From NCBI GenBank assembly GCA_031277795.1, contig JAITLQ010000018.1:496001-560000 (forward strand): a stretch of DNA of 64,000 bases, in the 5' to 3' direction. This DNA is from Arthrobacter sp. (GTDB taxonomy: Bacteria > Actinomycetota > Actinomycetes > Actinomycetales > Micrococcaceae). Numbering within the stretch: position 1 is the first letter of the stretch; each line of letters opens with the position of its first letter. The notes beneath the pieces were generated by a model, which worked only from the letters and a program-made list of their open reading frames with translations, was not told where the DNA came from and made no database searches. Position numbers and translations under genes: made by a program. Positions 8,779-17,302 of this stretch are shown here, one piece after another.

Positions 8779-9780
8779 GTGGCTATCGCCTCCCCGCCCC
8801 GCCGGCGGATCCTCACCGCCCTGGCCCTGGGCGGCTCCCTGCTCCTGACCGCCTGCGGCAGCGGCACCCCTTCGGCGGCGCCAGCGACGTCGGGCGGTGA
8901 ACTGCGCGTCGTGACCTCCACGACCGTCTATTCCTCCCTCGTGGCCGAGGTCCTGGGGGATCGGGGCGAGGTGCAGGCGCTCATCGAGTCCTCCGCCCAG
9001 GACCCGCACTCCTACGAGGCGAGCTCCCGCGACAAGTTGCGCCTGTCCAAGGCCAACCTCGTGGTGCTCAACGGCGGCGGCTATGACGCCTTCGCGGAGC
9101 AGGTGGTGGACTCGCTCGACGAGCGCCCCGCCGTGCTCGAGGCCTATGAAGGGGAGGGGCACACCCACGACCACGGTGACGAGCACAGCGACGAGCCCGC
9201 CGCCCGCGCCTCGGCCACGGGCGAGGGAGGCGCCGAGGACTCCGAGTCTGAGCACGATCACGGCAACGAGCACGTCTGGTACGACCTGCACCTCATGGAG
9301 GAGTTCGCCGGCCGGATCGGCGAGGAGCTGGCCACGCTGGATCCCGCCGGCGCCGACGGCTACCGCGAGCGGGCCGCCCAGCTGGCCACCGAGCTCGGCG
9401 GCCTGGAGGAGCGCGTCGAGTCGCTGAAGGCGGCGGCCAAGGGACGCGGCTACCTCATGACCGAGCCGGTCGCCCAGTCGCTGCTGGAGGACGCCGGTCT
9501 CGTCAACCGGACGCCGGACGGGCTGGCCGAGGCCATCGAGGAGGGCGACGAGATCTCGCCGCTGGCGCTCAAGCGCGCGCAGGACGCCCTGCGCTCCGGC
9601 TCCGTGGCCGTGCTGGCGTACAACGAACAGACCACCGACGAGCAGACGGCGCTCCTGGAGGCCACGGCGCGGGAGGCGGGCGTCCACGTGCTCAAGGTCT
9701 CCGAGACCCCCGGCGCAGAGCAGGACTACCTGAGCTGGATGGGCGCCACCATCACCGCCCTGGAAAAGGCCCTCGCGTGA
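8779..9780 (+). CDS. znuA: Zinc ABC transporter substrate-binding lipoprotein (ZnuA-like)
   Basis: A 333-residue cluster A-I metal-binding lipoprotein that captures Zn2+ outside the membrane. The signal peptide ends in a lipobox (LLLTAC, Cys at about residue 26). A His/Asp/Glu-rich loop (HTHDHGDEHSDE and SEHDHGNEHVWYD, about residues 130-175) is typical of zinc rather than manganese binding proteins. The GTG start has GAAAGG 7 nt upstream. It is the first gene of a three-gene operon; its stop overlaps the ATPase start (GTGA). The operator at 8739-8755 lies just upstream, so expression is probably induced by zinc shortage. Manganese as substrate is the main alternative, made unlikely by the His-rich loop. 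Confidence 0.9.
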   Translation: MAIASPPRRRILTALALGGSLLLTACGSGTPSAAPATSGGELRVVTSTTVYSSLVAEVLGDRGEVQALIESSAQDPHSYEASSRDKLRLSKANLVVLNGGGYDAFAEQVVDSLDERPAVLEAYEGEGHTHDHGDEHSDEPAARASATGEGGAEDSESEHDHGNEHVWYDLHLMEEFAGRIGEELATLDPAGADGYRERAAQLATELGGLEERVESLKAAAKGRGYLMTEPVAQSLLEDAGLVNRTPDGLAEAIEEGDEISPLALKRAQDALRSGSVAVLAYNEQTTDEQTALLEATAREAGVHVLKVSETPGAEQDYLSWMGATITALEKALA

Positions 9781-10601
9781 GTTCGACCCCCGCCCTCTCG
9801 CTGCGTGATGCGTGCGTCGACTTCGGCGACCGCACCCTCTGGAACGGCCTCGACCTCGATGTCATGCCGGGGGAGTTCGTCGCCGTCCTCGGCCCCAACG
9901 GCTCGGGCAAGACCACGCTCATGCGCGTGCTGCTCGGGATGCAAAAACTCACCCACGGCACGGCCGAGGTGGCGGGCAGGCCCGTGGGCCACGGCTCGCG
10001 CAGCGTGGGAGTGATCCCGCAGCAGCGCCCGCTGCCGGAGGGAACGCCCCTGCGGGCGCGCGACCTCGTGGCGCAGGGGCTCGACGGCACCTCGTGGGGC
10101 CCGCGCTTCCTGGACCCGCGGCGCAAGCGGATCGACGCCCGCGTCGACGAGCTCCTCGAGCGGGTCGGCGCCACGGCCTACGCCGAGCGCCCGGTGTGGA
10201 CGCTCTCCGGAGGCGAGCAGCAGCGCCTGCGCGCCGCGCAGGCGCTCGCGACCGATCCGGCCGTGCTGCTGTGCGACGAGCCCCTGCTCTCGCTCGATGT
10301 GGCGCACCAGGAGGAGGTCACGGCGCTCATCGCCGCCCAGGCCAAGGAACACCAGGCGGCGGTGCTCTTCGTGACGCACGAGATCAATCCGGTGCTCCCG
10401 CACGTCGACAAGGTCCTCTACCTCGCCGGTGGCCGCTTCACCGTGGGCACCCCCGACGAGGTCATCACCTCCGAGACGCTCACGCGACTCTTCGGGCGGC
10501 CCGTCGACGTGGTGCGCGTGGGTCAGCGCGTCGCCATCCTGGGCGGGGACGACCACACCCACCACGAACACGACCACGACACCTCGGAGGAGCACGCATG
10601 A
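9777..10601 (+). CDS. znuC: Zinc ABC transporter ATP-binding protein (ZnuC-like)
   Basis: A 274-residue cytoplasmic ABC ATPase. Walker A is GPNGSGKTT (about residues 39-47), the signature is LSGGEQQRLRAAQAL, Walker B is VLLCDEPLLSLD, and the switch His is in VTHEINPVLP. The GTG start overlaps the znuA stop by 4 bp and the stop overlaps the permease start by ATGA, so all three proteins are coupled. The C-terminus carries a His/Asp tail (DDHTHHEHDHDTSEEHA), absent from most ABC ATPases and suggestive of zinc binding or buffering on the cytoplasmic side; that role is an inference. Confidence 0.9.
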   Translation: MSSTPALSLRDACVDFGDRTLWNGLDLDVMPGEFVAVLGPNGSGKTTLMRVLLGMQKLTHGTAEVAGRPVGHGSRSVGVIPQQRPLPEGTPLRARDLVAQGLDGTSWGPRFLDPRRKRIDARVDELLERVGATAYAERPVWTLSGGEQQRLRAAQALATDPAVLLCDEPLLSLDVAHQEEVTALIAAQAKEHQAAVLFVTHEINPVLPHVDKVLYLAGGRFTVGTPDEVITSETLTRLFGRPVDVVRVGQRVAILGGDDHTHHEHDHDTSEEHA

Positions 10602-11527
10602 TCGCGGCATCCGCGCAGCTGCAGCAGGCGGCGGCCGCCGCGTGGTGGGAGAAGGTCTTCTCCTTCCAGGACTACGGGGAGCTCCTGTCCTTGCTCTGGC
10701 CATCGCTCGTGGCCGGCGCCGTCCTCGGCGTGGTCGGCGGCGTCGTGGGTGTCGTGGTCATGGCGAGAGACATGGGCTTCGCCGTGCACGGGATCTCCGA
10801 GCTCTCCTTCGCCGGCGCCGCCGCCGCGCTGCTGCTCGGGGTGGACGTCGTGACGGGCTCCGTCATCGGATCCATCATCGCCGCGCTGCTCCTGGGCCTG
10901 CTGGGCGCCGGGGCGCGCGAGCGCAACGCCATCACGGGCGTGCTGATGCCGTTCGGCCTGGGCCTCGGCATCCTCTTCCTTGCCCTTTACGAGGGGCGCA
11001 GCGCCAACAAGTTCGGGCTCCTGACGGGCCAGATCGTGGCCGTGGACGAGGCCCAGGTGATGACCATGGTGGTCGGGGCGATCGTGGTCCTGACGGGCAT
11101 GGCGATCATTTGGCGCCCGCTCATGTTTGCCTCGACCGACCCCTGGGTGGCTGCGGCGCGGGGCGTGCCGGTGCGCGGGCTCTCCGTGGCCTTCGTCGTG
11201 CTGCTCGGCCTGTCCGTGGCGATGGCCATTCAGGTGGTCGGGGCGCTCCTGGTGCTCTCCCTGCTCATCACCCCGGCCGCGGCTGCGCTGCAGATCACGG
11301 CCAAGCCGGTCAAGGCGGTGGCGCTCTCGGTGACCTTCGCGCTCATCAGCGTGGTGGGAGGCATCCTGCTGGCGCTGGCCGGCTCGCTGCCCGTGAGCCC
11401 CTACGTCACGACCATCTCCTTTGCGCTCTGGATCGGTGCCAAGCTATGGGGCCGCCGGCGCGGGGTCGAGGGGACTAGCGGGGCTCGTCGCCCGGCTGCG
11501 GCGCCCGCCCCAAGCCCTTCCCGCTGA
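10598..11527 (+). CDS. znuB: Zinc ABC transporter permease (ZnuB-like, ABC-3 family)
   Basis: A 309-residue ABC-3 family permease with about eight hydrophobic segments, beginning with SLVAGAVLGVVGGVVGVVV; the conserved MGFAVHGISELSFAGAA stretch matches the ZnuB/MntB family. It forms the channel of the zinc importer with ZnuA and ZnuC. The ATG start overlaps the ATPase stop. The last 53 bp overlap, tail to tail, a small membrane-protein gene on the other strand, and the final 20 residues are Arg/Pro/Ala-rich and unlikely to be structured. Confidence 0.9.
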   Translation: MIAASAQLQQAAAAAWWEKVFSFQDYGELLSLLWPSLVAGAVLGVVGGVVGVVVMARDMGFAVHGISELSFAGAAAALLLGVDVVTGSVIGSIIAALLLGLLGAGARERNAITGVLMPFGLGLGILFLALYEGRSANKFGLLTGQIVAVDEAQVMTMVVGAIVVLTGMAIIWRPLMFASTDPWVAAARGVPVRGLSVAFVVLLGLSVAMAIQVVGALLVLSLLITPAAAALQITAKPVKAVALSVTFALISVVGGILLALAGSLPVSPYVTTISFALWIGAKLWGRRRGVEGTSGARRPAAAPAPSPSR

Positions 11528-11717
11528 ACTCGCGCAGGGTCACCCAGCCGATCGCCAGGCCGCCCACGGCGAGGATCGTGCCGATGATGAAGCGGCCCTC
11601 GACGAAGGCAAACACCGCCCACACGAGCATCGCGATGGTGCCGAGGGCCTCGAGCACGTTTGAAAAGCGGGCCACGGGGCGGCCGGGGACGCGGGACTTC
11701 GTCTTGCGGGCGTTCAT
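11475..11717 (-). CDS. Small two-helix membrane protein, function unknown
   Basis: An 80-residue protein with a basic N-terminus (MNARKTKSRVPGRPVARFSN) and two predicted membrane helices (ALGTIAMLVWAVFAFVEG and FIIGTILAVGGLAIGWVTL). I do not recognise the family; small proteins of this form are common in Micrococcales. The ATG at 11717 has a GGGGG run about 4 nt upstream; another in-frame ATG at 11735 has no site. The 3' end overlaps the znuB end by 53 bp. It lies between znuB and zur, but nothing ties it to zinc. Confidence 0.65.
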   Translation of the reverse strand: MNARKTKSRVPGRPVARFSNVLEALGTIAMLVWAVFAFVEGRFIIGTILAVGGLAIGWVTLREFSGKGLGRAPQPGDEPR

Positions 11718-11833
11718 GCCCCCATTCTTCCCCATGTTGGGGGCGGCCGGCGCCGCGGGTGGTGTGGCCGGCGGCGGGTCGGTGGGGGACCGGTAGTCCG
11801 CGGGTGGGGTGGCCGGCCGGCGCCGGGCCGAGG

Positions 11834-12259
11834 CTAGGGCGCCTCGTCCTGGCTTTGCGCCGTGCACCTTGCGCACAGGCCGGAGAGCTCGACGGTGTGC
11901 CCCACCTGCGAGTAGCCGAAGCGGCGCGCCACCGACGCGGCCCAGGCCTCCACCTCGGGGGCCTCCACCTCCTCGGTGGCGCCGCAGCGGCGGCACACGA
12001 GGTGGTGGTGATGATGCTCGACGGCGCAGCGGCGGTAGCCTGCCTCCCCGTCAGGCATGCGCATGACGTCGACCTCGCCGGCCTCGCCCATCTGCTGCAG
12101 CACGCGGTACACGGTGGCCAGGGAGACGCTCTCACCGTGCTCGCCGAGGCAGGAGTGGATCTCTTGGGCGGTGCGGAAGTCGTCGTGCCGCGCCAGCTCA
12201 CCCTCGAGCGCCACGCGTTGCTTGGTCACCCGTCGGGCTGGTGCCGCCTGGCCGCTCAT
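11834..12259 (-). CDS. zur: Fur-family transcriptional repressor, probably Zur
   Basis: A 141-residue Fur-family regulator. The winged helix is at the N-terminus (SVSLATVYRVLQQMGEAGEV), followed by the metal/dimer domain with a His run (VEHHHHHLVCRRCGATEEV) and two CxxC pairs (CRRC and CARC) that hold the structural zinc. The ATG at 12259 is chosen because GGAGGAG lies 5 nt upstream; the longer frame would overlap the next gene's promoter. The assignment as Zur rests on the nearby znuABC operon and its operator at 8739-8755; the protein alone could also be Fur or PerR-like. Family known: with zinc bound it represses uptake genes. Confidence 0.85.
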   Translation of the reverse strand: MSGQAAPARRVTKQRVALEGELARHDDFRTAQEIHSCLGEHGESVSLATVYRVLQQMGEAGEVDVMRMPDGEAGYRRCAVEHHHHHLVCRRCGATEEVEAPEVEAWAASVARRFGYSQVGHTVELSGLCARCTAQSQDEAP

Positions 12260-12369
12260 GGGACTCCTCCTCGCCGCTGTCTGCGCGCTGCTCGCCCAGG
12301 GGCGTCGGCGCCGACGCCCCGCTGGCGGGCGAAACGTCACCCTCGAGTCTAGCCGGGGCGTGGCGGCGT

Positions 12370-12382
12370 TAGGCTCGCGGTC
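12370..12382 (+). promoter_or_regulatory. Leaderless -10 box for the MBL-fold gene
   Basis: TAGGCT at 12370-12375 is followed by 7 nt and the ATG of the next gene, with no Shine-Dalgarno between. This spacing puts the transcription start at or next to the start codon. It lies in the 123-bp divergent gap between zur and the MBL-fold gene. Confidence 0.5.
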
Positions 12383-13060
12383 ATGAGGCTCATCAAACAC
12401 GGACATTCATGCATCAGCGTTCACGCGGACACGGCCGAGGGGCCGAGGAAACTCGCCGTCGATCCCGGCACCCTGAGCGACGCCGCCGCGGCGCTCGAGG
12501 GCGCCCACGCCGTGCTGATCACGCACGGCCACGCCGACCACGTGGACGACGACGTGGTGCTGGCCTTCCTGACCGGCCATCCGGAGGTGCCGGCCTACGC
12601 TCCGGCCGACGTCGTGGCCCGCTGGCGCGAGCGCGCGGACGGGCAGGCCCTGGGCGAGCGCGTCGTCACCGTGGTGCCTGACGAGGAATTCGTGGCCGCC
12701 GGCGTGCCGATCAAGGCCGTGGGTGGCCAGCACGCTCTCATCCACCCGCTCCTGCGCACGATCGACAACCTCGGCTACCTCATCGACGGGCGCGTCTACC
12801 ACCCGGGCGACGCCCTGATCGTCCCCGCCGGCGGCGAGCCGCTCGAGGTGCTCCTGGTTCCGGCCTGGGCCCCGTGGAGCAAGACGAGCGAGGTGGTCGA
12901 CTTCATCGCCGCCGTGCGGGCCCGCCGCGCCTACGGCATCCACGACGCCCCGCTCACGGGTGCCGGCCACAAGATCGTCGAGGCCCAGCTGGCCGGACTC
13001 GGCGGGCGCACGGGCACCGTCTACTCGCCGTGGGAGAGCGGTCAGAGCATCGAGGTCTAG
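12383..13060 (+). CDS. MBL-fold metallo-hydrolase
   Basis: A 225-residue metallo-beta-lactamase-fold protein (UPF0173/UlaG-like group). The metal motif HGHADHVDDD (HxHxDH) is at about residues 49-58, preceded by the strand AVLIT; later candidate ligands are in GGQHALIHP and in VYHPGDALIVP. No signal peptide, so cytoplasmic. The substrate is not predictable. It starts from a likely leaderless promoter (TAGGCT, 7 nt before the ATG) and is divergent from zur. A weak hairpin (13082-13090 with 13098-13106) follows the stop. Confidence 0.88.
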   Translation: MRLIKHGHSCISVHADTAEGPRKLAVDPGTLSDAAAALEGAHAVLITHGHADHVDDDVVLAFLTGHPEVPAYAPADVVARWRERADGQALGERVVTVVPDEEFVAAGVPIKAVGGQHALIHPLLRTIDNLGYLIDGRVYHPGDALIVPAGGEPLEVLLVPAWAPWSKTSEVVDFIAAVRARRAYGIHDAPLTGAGHKIVEAQLAGLGGRTGTVYSPWESGQSIEV

Positions 13061-13165
13061 GCCACGCGCCCGCGCACGCCTGGCGCGCCCGGCCGGTGGG
13101 CGCGCCTCGCTCCCGGCCGAGCCCGCGTCGTCGTACGGTGGGCACAGCATCAACAAGGAGGAGCC

Positions 13166-14095
13166 ATGAGCATCCCTGCCACCGTCCCTTCGGCCGTTCC
13201 CGCCCCGGCGGGGGAGATCATCGGGGCCCGCGAGCTCGACGCCGCGCTGCGTTCGGCCACGCCGCCGCTGCTGCTGGACGTGCGCTGGCAGCTCGTGGCC
13301 TCGCGCGCCGAGGACCCGGCGCATCCCGTGGGCTACGGCGACTACCTCGAGGCGCACCTGCCGGGCGCCGTGTTCGTTGACCTCGGCGCCGAGCTGGCGG
13401 GCGAGCCCTCGGCCCGGGTCGGGCGCCACCCGCTGCCGGCGCCCGAGGCCTTTGCCGCGAGCGTGGCCCGCTGGGGCCTGGCCGAGGGGCAGCTCGCGGT
13501 GGTCTACGACGATCAGGGCGGGCTCTCCGCCGCCCGCGCGTGGTGGCTGCTCAAGCACGCAGGGCTGCCCGTGCGGCTGCTCGACGGCGGCATTCAGGCC
13601 TGGATCGCCGCCGGGGGAGAGACCGCCTCGGGTGCGGTGACACCGCCGAGCCCCGCCGTCCCGGCCCGCGTCGGGTGGGGCCGGATGCCCGTGCTCGACG
13701 CGGACGAGGCGGCCGCGCTCGCCGGCAGTGGGGTGCTCCTCGATGCCCGCGCCGAGCCGCGCTTCCTGGGGCTGGAGGAACCCATCGACCCACGCGCGGG
13801 CCACCTTCCCGGCGCGCGAAGCGTGCCGACGGCAGGCAATCTCGGCCCCGGGCGGCGCTTCCTGGGCGCGGAGGCGCTGCGCGAACGCTTCCGCGCGGCC
13901 GGCGTGGTCTTCGACGACGACGGCGCCGAGGGTCCGGCCCCGGCGGTGGGCGCCTACTGCGGTTCCGGCGTGACGGCCAGCCACGAACTGCTCGCGCTGG
14001 CCGTGGCTGGCGTGCGCGGCGCGCTCTACCCAGGCTCGTGGTCGCAGTGGTCGAACCACCCGCAGCGGCCGGTGGCCACGGGCTCCGCCGGATAG
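13166..14095 (+). CDS. Sulfurtransferase (rhodanese/3-mercaptopyruvate type)
   Basis: A 309-residue two-domain rhodanese. The first domain (about residues 15-150) is the inactive structural one (LLLDVRWQLV, VVYDDQGGLSAARAWWLLK). The second holds the catalytic cysteine in YCGSGVTASHELLAL near residue 270. The CGSGVTA loop is the form associated with 3-mercaptopyruvate sulfurtransferase, whereas thiosulfate enzymes have a basic residue, so MST-like activity is the better guess. The ATG has AAGGAGGAG about 5 nt upstream. It appears monocistronic; the dyad at 14120-14175 follows. Confidence 0.9.
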   Translation: MSIPATVPSAVPAPAGEIIGARELDAALRSATPPLLLDVRWQLVASRAEDPAHPVGYGDYLEAHLPGAVFVDLGAELAGEPSARVGRHPLPAPEAFAASVARWGLAEGQLAVVYDDQGGLSAARAWWLLKHAGLPVRLLDGGIQAWIAAGGETASGAVTPPSPAVPARVGWGRMPVLDADEAAALAGSGVLLDARAEPRFLGLEEPIDPRAGHLPGARSVPTAGNLGPGRRFLGAEALRERFRAAGVVFDDDGAEGPAPAVGAYCGSGVTASHELLALAVAGVRGALYPGSWSQWSNHPQRPVATGSAG

Positions 14096-14119
14096 CGCCC
14101 GCACCGCCAGGCGGTGATC

Positions 14120-14175
14120 TTGCGAGTTTTGGTCATCTCGCGAGTATTTGTCGCGAGATGGCGAAAAAGTCGAGG
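14120..14175. repeat. Intergenic dyad element, copy 1
   Basis: A perfect 10-bp hairpin, CATCTCGCGA (14134-14143) with TCGCGAGATG (14151-14160) and a 7-nt loop, flanked on the right by aaaaagtcgagg. The same TCGCGAG core and the AAAGTCGAGG flank recur at 23534-23590, so the two look like copies of one dispersed element. It follows the sulfurtransferase gene and may help to terminate it. Confidence 0.65.
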
Positions 14176-14238
14176 GATGAACGCGCCGGGTGGCCGGGCC
14201 CGCCGGGCCCGCCGGGCGCGGGCGAGCGCGGGCCGGAC

Positions 14239-14250
14239 TAGATTGGTGCC
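14239..14250 (+). promoter_or_regulatory. Leaderless -10 box for the alcohol dehydrogenase gene
   Basis: TAGATT at 14239-14244, then 6 nt, then ATG at 14251, with no Shine-Dalgarno. No clear -35 is seen in the very G+C-rich upstream DNA. Confidence 0.5.
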
Positions 14251-15471
14251 ATGACCGTTCTGCGCCCGCCCACGCCGTCCTCGCTCCTGGCCCTGCGCCA
14301 GGAACTCAGCTCCGCCGTCGACGCCGTACCGCTCACGCCGACGGCGCCGGAGGGACCGAACCCTGAGGGACGGCCGGTCGATGCCGCCGAGGCGCGAGCC
14401 GCCGCCGCCACGGGCCGCGCGCACACGGCCGTGGCACGCGGCGTGCGCTCCCTGGGCGGCGCCATCGAGGAGATCTTCCTGCCGCGCCGCGCGGCCGACG
14501 CCCACGATGTGGTCATCGAGGTGGAGTTCTGCGGCCTGTGCCACTCCGATGTGCACGCTGCGCGCGGTGAGTGGGGCTCGCGCGCCCTGCCGTTCGTCAC
14601 GGGTCACGAGATGGTCGGCCGCGTCGTGGCCGTCGGGTCCTCCGTCACGGCGCACGCCGTGGGCGATCGTGTGGGCGTCGGCTGCCTCGTGGGCTCGTGC
14701 CGCCGTTGCGACGCGTGCCTGCGCGGGCAGGAGATGTTCTGCACTCAGGGCTCGGTGGGCACTTATGGCGCCTGGGACCGCTTCCACGGCGAACGCACGC
14801 AGGGCGGCTACGCCACCTCGATCGTCGTGGCGGAGGACTTTGTCCTGAAGGTGCCGGAGGCGCTCGACGCCGCGGCCGCCGCACCGCTGCTGTGCGCAGG
14901 CATCACGAGCTACTCACCGCTGCGCGCCGCCGGCGTCGGCGAGGGAACCCGCGTGGGCGTGGCGGGCCTGGGCGGTCTGGGCCACCTGGCCGTCAAGCTC
15001 GCGGCGGCCATGGGGGCGGAGGTCACGGCCTTCACCACGAGCCCGGCCAAGGTCGAGGCGGCCCGCGCCCTCGGGGCCCACCACACCGTGCTCAGCACCG
15101 ATCCGGAGGCCATGGCGGCCGCCGCCGCGAGCCTCGACGTCGTCATCGACGCGATCTCCGCGCCGCACGACGTCAACGCCTACTTGAAGACGCTGCGCCC
15201 CACGGGCCGCCTGGCCCAGATCGGCCTGCCGCCGGGCGGGGGCGGCGGCCAAGCGGTCGACGCCGCGCTGCTGGTGCGCCACGGCCTGAGCCTGGTTGGT
15301 TCAAAGATCGGGGGCATCCCCGAGACGCAGGAGATGCTCGACTTCTGCGCGGAGCACGGCGTGGCCACCGACGTCGAGGTGGTCGGGGCGGACGGCCTCA
15401 ATGAGGCGTGGGACCGCATGGTGGCCGGCGATGTCCGCTACCGCTTTGTCCTGGACAACTCCACGCTCTAG
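14251..15471 (+). CDS. Zinc-dependent medium-chain alcohol dehydrogenase
   Basis: A 406-residue NAD(P)-dependent alcohol/aldehyde reductase of the cinnamyl-alcohol dehydrogenase (YahK/AdhC) group. Catalytic zinc residues are in CGLCHSDVH and GHEMVGRVVA, the structural zinc cysteines in CRRCDACLRGQEMFC, and the nucleotide loop is GLGGLGHLAVKLA. The first ~65 residues, before AVARGVRSLGGAIEE, are an unusual Pro/Ala-rich extension; family members are normally about 345-350 residues. No better-supported internal start was seen, and the ATG at 14251 follows a leaderless-type -10 box. The true substrate is unknown. It is likely a single-gene transcript. Confidence 0.88.
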   Translation: MTVLRPPTPSSLLALRQELSSAVDAVPLTPTAPEGPNPEGRPVDAAEARAAAATGRAHTAVARGVRSLGGAIEEIFLPRRAADAHDVVIEVEFCGLCHSDVHAARGEWGSRALPFVTGHEMVGRVVAVGSSVTAHAVGDRVGVGCLVGSCRRCDACLRGQEMFCTQGSVGTYGAWDRFHGERTQGGYATSIVVAEDFVLKVPEALDAAAAAPLLCAGITSYSPLRAAGVGEGTRVGVAGLGGLGHLAVKLAAAMGAEVTAFTTSPAKVEAARALGAHHTVLSTDPEAMAAAAASLDVVIDAISAPHDVNAYLKTLRPTGRLAQIGLPPGGGGGQAVDAALLVRHGLSLVGSKIGGIPETQEMLDFCAEHGVATDVEVVGADGLNEAWDRMVAGDVRYRFVLDNSTL

Positions 15472-15544
15472 GCCCGCCCCGCTTCCCGGCGCGCCAGCCA
15501 CCGCGCCCCCAGACCCGTTCCTCATTCCCCGTAGGAGACACCCC

Positions 15545-15973
15545 ATGGCAACCCTCTTCACCCGCATCATCTCCGGCGAGCTGCCCGGCCGCTTCGCCTG
15601 GCAGGACGAGCACTGCGTCGCGTTCCTCTCGATCGGGCCGCTCACGCCCGGCCACACCCTCGTGGTGCCGCGCCAGGAGATCGACAAGTGGACCGACGCC
15701 CCGGCCGAGCTCGTGGCCCACCTGAGCGTCGTCGCCCAGGTCATCGGCAAGGCGCAGGTCGCGGCGTTCGGCGCCGAGCGCGCCGGCCTCGAGATCGCCG
15801 GCTTCGAGGTGCCGCACCTGCACCTGCACGTGTGGCCCGTGAACTCGCTCGCCGACTTCGATCTCTCCCAGGCCCGCACCGATGTGCCGGCAGAGGAGTT
15901 CGACGCCGCGCTGCACACCCTGCGCGCCGCCCTCGTGACGCAGGGGCACGGCGAGTTCGTGCCGCAGGCGTGA
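15545..15973 (+). CDS. HIT-family nucleotide-binding hydrolase
   Basis: A 142-residue histidine-triad protein. The motif HLHLHVWP (about residues 98-105) carries the three histidines of this nucleoside monophosphate hydrolase family, preceded by the PGHTLVVPRQEI strand. Typical substrates are adenosine phosphoramidates or dinucleotide polyphosphates; the actual one is unknown. TAGGAG lies about 8 nt before the ATG. Its stop overlaps the GTG start of the EamA transporter gene, so the two are cotranslated. Confidence 0.92.
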   Translation: MATLFTRIISGELPGRFAWQDEHCVAFLSIGPLTPGHTLVVPRQEIDKWTDAPAELVAHLSVVAQVIGKAQVAAFGAERAGLEIAGFEVPHLHLHVWPVNSLADFDLSQARTDVPAEEFDAALHTLRAALVTQGHGEFVPQA

Positions 15974-16887
15974 GCGCACCCACGGCGCAGGAGAGCGTGC
16001 GCCAGGCGCCGCATCGCGGGGCGGTCCTGAAGGCCGGCGGCTTCGTGGCCCTCGGCTCCTCCGCCCTGCAGATCTCCTCCGTCATCGCGGCCGGGCTCTT
16101 CGCGGCGCTCGGCCCCTTCGAGACCTCGGGCCTGCGCCTACTCATCGCGGCGCTCCTCCTGCTCGTCGTGTTCAGGCCGAGCCTGCGCGGGCGCTCCCGG
16201 GCCGACTGGTGGGGGATCGTCGGCTACGGCGTGGCCATGGCCGCCATGAACGCGTGCCTCTACGCGGCGATCGACCGCATCCCGCTCGGCATCGCCGTGA
16301 CGCTCGACTTCCTGGGCCCGTGCGTCGTGGCGTTGGCCGCCTCGCGGCACTGGCGCGAGGCGCTGTGCGCGCTCGGCGCGTTCCTTGGCGTGCTGCTCAT
16401 TTCGCTGGGCCCCGGGGGCTACTTCGACCCGATCGGCTACGCCTTCGCCTTGGGCGGCGCCGTCTTCTTTGGGCTCTACACGGTCATGGCCTCGCGGGTC
16501 GGCAAGGCTGACGGCGGCCTGGGCGACCTCGCGCTGTCGGTCGGCGTCGCCGCCGTGCTGACCCTGCCGTTCTCCCTGCCGCACATCGGCAACGTCAACG
16601 CCCAGCAGTGGGGGCTCCTGGCGCTCTCCGCCGTGCTCGGCGTGGCGTTCACCTTCACGATGGACACGCTCGCGGGCCGCATGGCCGACGCGCGCGTCGT
16701 GGGGACCTGGTTCGCCCTCGACCCCGTGCTCGGCTCGCTCGCCGGGCTGCTCTTCATGGGCCAGGCGCTCACGCTGAGCGCCGGGGCCGGGATCGTCTTG
16801 GTTGCCGCCTCCGGCGCGCTGCTCGTGTGGGTGGCCGGCCGGCGCCCGACGCCGATGCCCCTTCCGTCGACGGGCCACGAGGACTAG
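15970..16887 (+). CDS. EamA/RhtA-type inner-membrane exporter
   Basis: A 305-residue drug/metabolite transporter family protein with about ten hydrophobic helices in two EamA repeats. RhtA-like proteins export amino acids such as threonine and homoserine, but substrate cannot be assigned. The conserved IPLGIAVTLDFLGPCVVAL segment is in the first half and WFALDPVLGSLAGLLFMGQ in the second. The GTG start overlaps the HIT gene stop (GTGA), so it depends on the upstream promoter. Confidence 0.9.
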   Translation: MSAPTAQESVRQAPHRGAVLKAGGFVALGSSALQISSVIAAGLFAALGPFETSGLRLLIAALLLLVVFRPSLRGRSRADWWGIVGYGVAMAAMNACLYAAIDRIPLGIAVTLDFLGPCVVALAASRHWREALCALGAFLGVLLISLGPGGYFDPIGYAFALGGAVFFGLYTVMASRVGKADGGLGDLALSVGVAAVLTLPFSLPHIGNVNAQQWGLLALSAVLGVAFTFTMDTLAGRMADARVVGTWFALDPVLGSLAGLLFMGQALTLSAGAGIVLVAASGALLVWVAGRRPTPMPLPSTGHED

Positions 16888-16898
16888 CGTTCCCAACC

Positions 16899-17243
16899 AT
16901 GACTCTGAACCTCGCGCTCGTCACGATCGATTCCGCGGACCCGGTCCGCCTCGGCACGTTCTGGGCGGAGGTGCTTGGCGCCCGCCTCAGCGAGTCTGGG
17001 ACGGGAGCCTTCGTCATGCTGGGGGAGGGGCAGCCGGGCCTGGCCTTCCAGCTCGTGGAGGAGCCGACGCCTGGCAAGAACAAGTTCCACCTCGACTTCG
17101 CGACCAACGACATCGCGGCGGAGGAGGCGCGGCTCCTCGAGCTCGAGGCCCGCAAGGTCGGCGAGCACGGGGACGAGTCCTTCAGGTGGGTGACCTTCGC
17201 CGATCCGGACGGAAACCTCTTCGACGTCGCCGTCGAGAACTAG
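16899..17243 (+). CDS. VOC-family (glyoxalase/bleomycin-resistance fold) protein
   Basis: A 114-residue single-module vicinal-oxygen-chelate protein. It starts TLNLALVTIDSADPVRLG, has KFHLDFATNDI in the middle (first metal His) and ends WVTFADPDGNLFDVAVEN, the usual VOC ending with Glu/Asp ligands. It is one half of the glyoxalase fold and so should dimerise. The substrate is unknown. TAGCGT at 16885-16890 lies 8 nt before the ATG, so it may be leaderless. A strong terminator follows at 17257-17288. Confidence 0.88.
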   Translation: MTLNLALVTIDSADPVRLGTFWAEVLGARLSESGTGAFVMLGEGQPGLAFQLVEEPTPGKNKFHLDFATNDIAAEEARLLELEARKVGEHGDESFRWVTFADPDGNLFDVAVEN

Positions 17244-17256
17244 CCACGCAAGCCCA

Positions 17257-17288
17257 GAGGGCCCCGGAGCGCGTGCTCCGGGGCCCTC
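17257..17288. terminator. Terminator between the VOC gene and hrpA
   Basis: A perfect 14-bp stem (17257-17270 with 17275-17288) with a 4-nt loop gcgt. It lies between two converging genes and can serve both strands, though neither side has a long T run. Confidence 0.8.
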
Positions 17289-17302
17289 CGCCGTGCTGGG
17301 GC

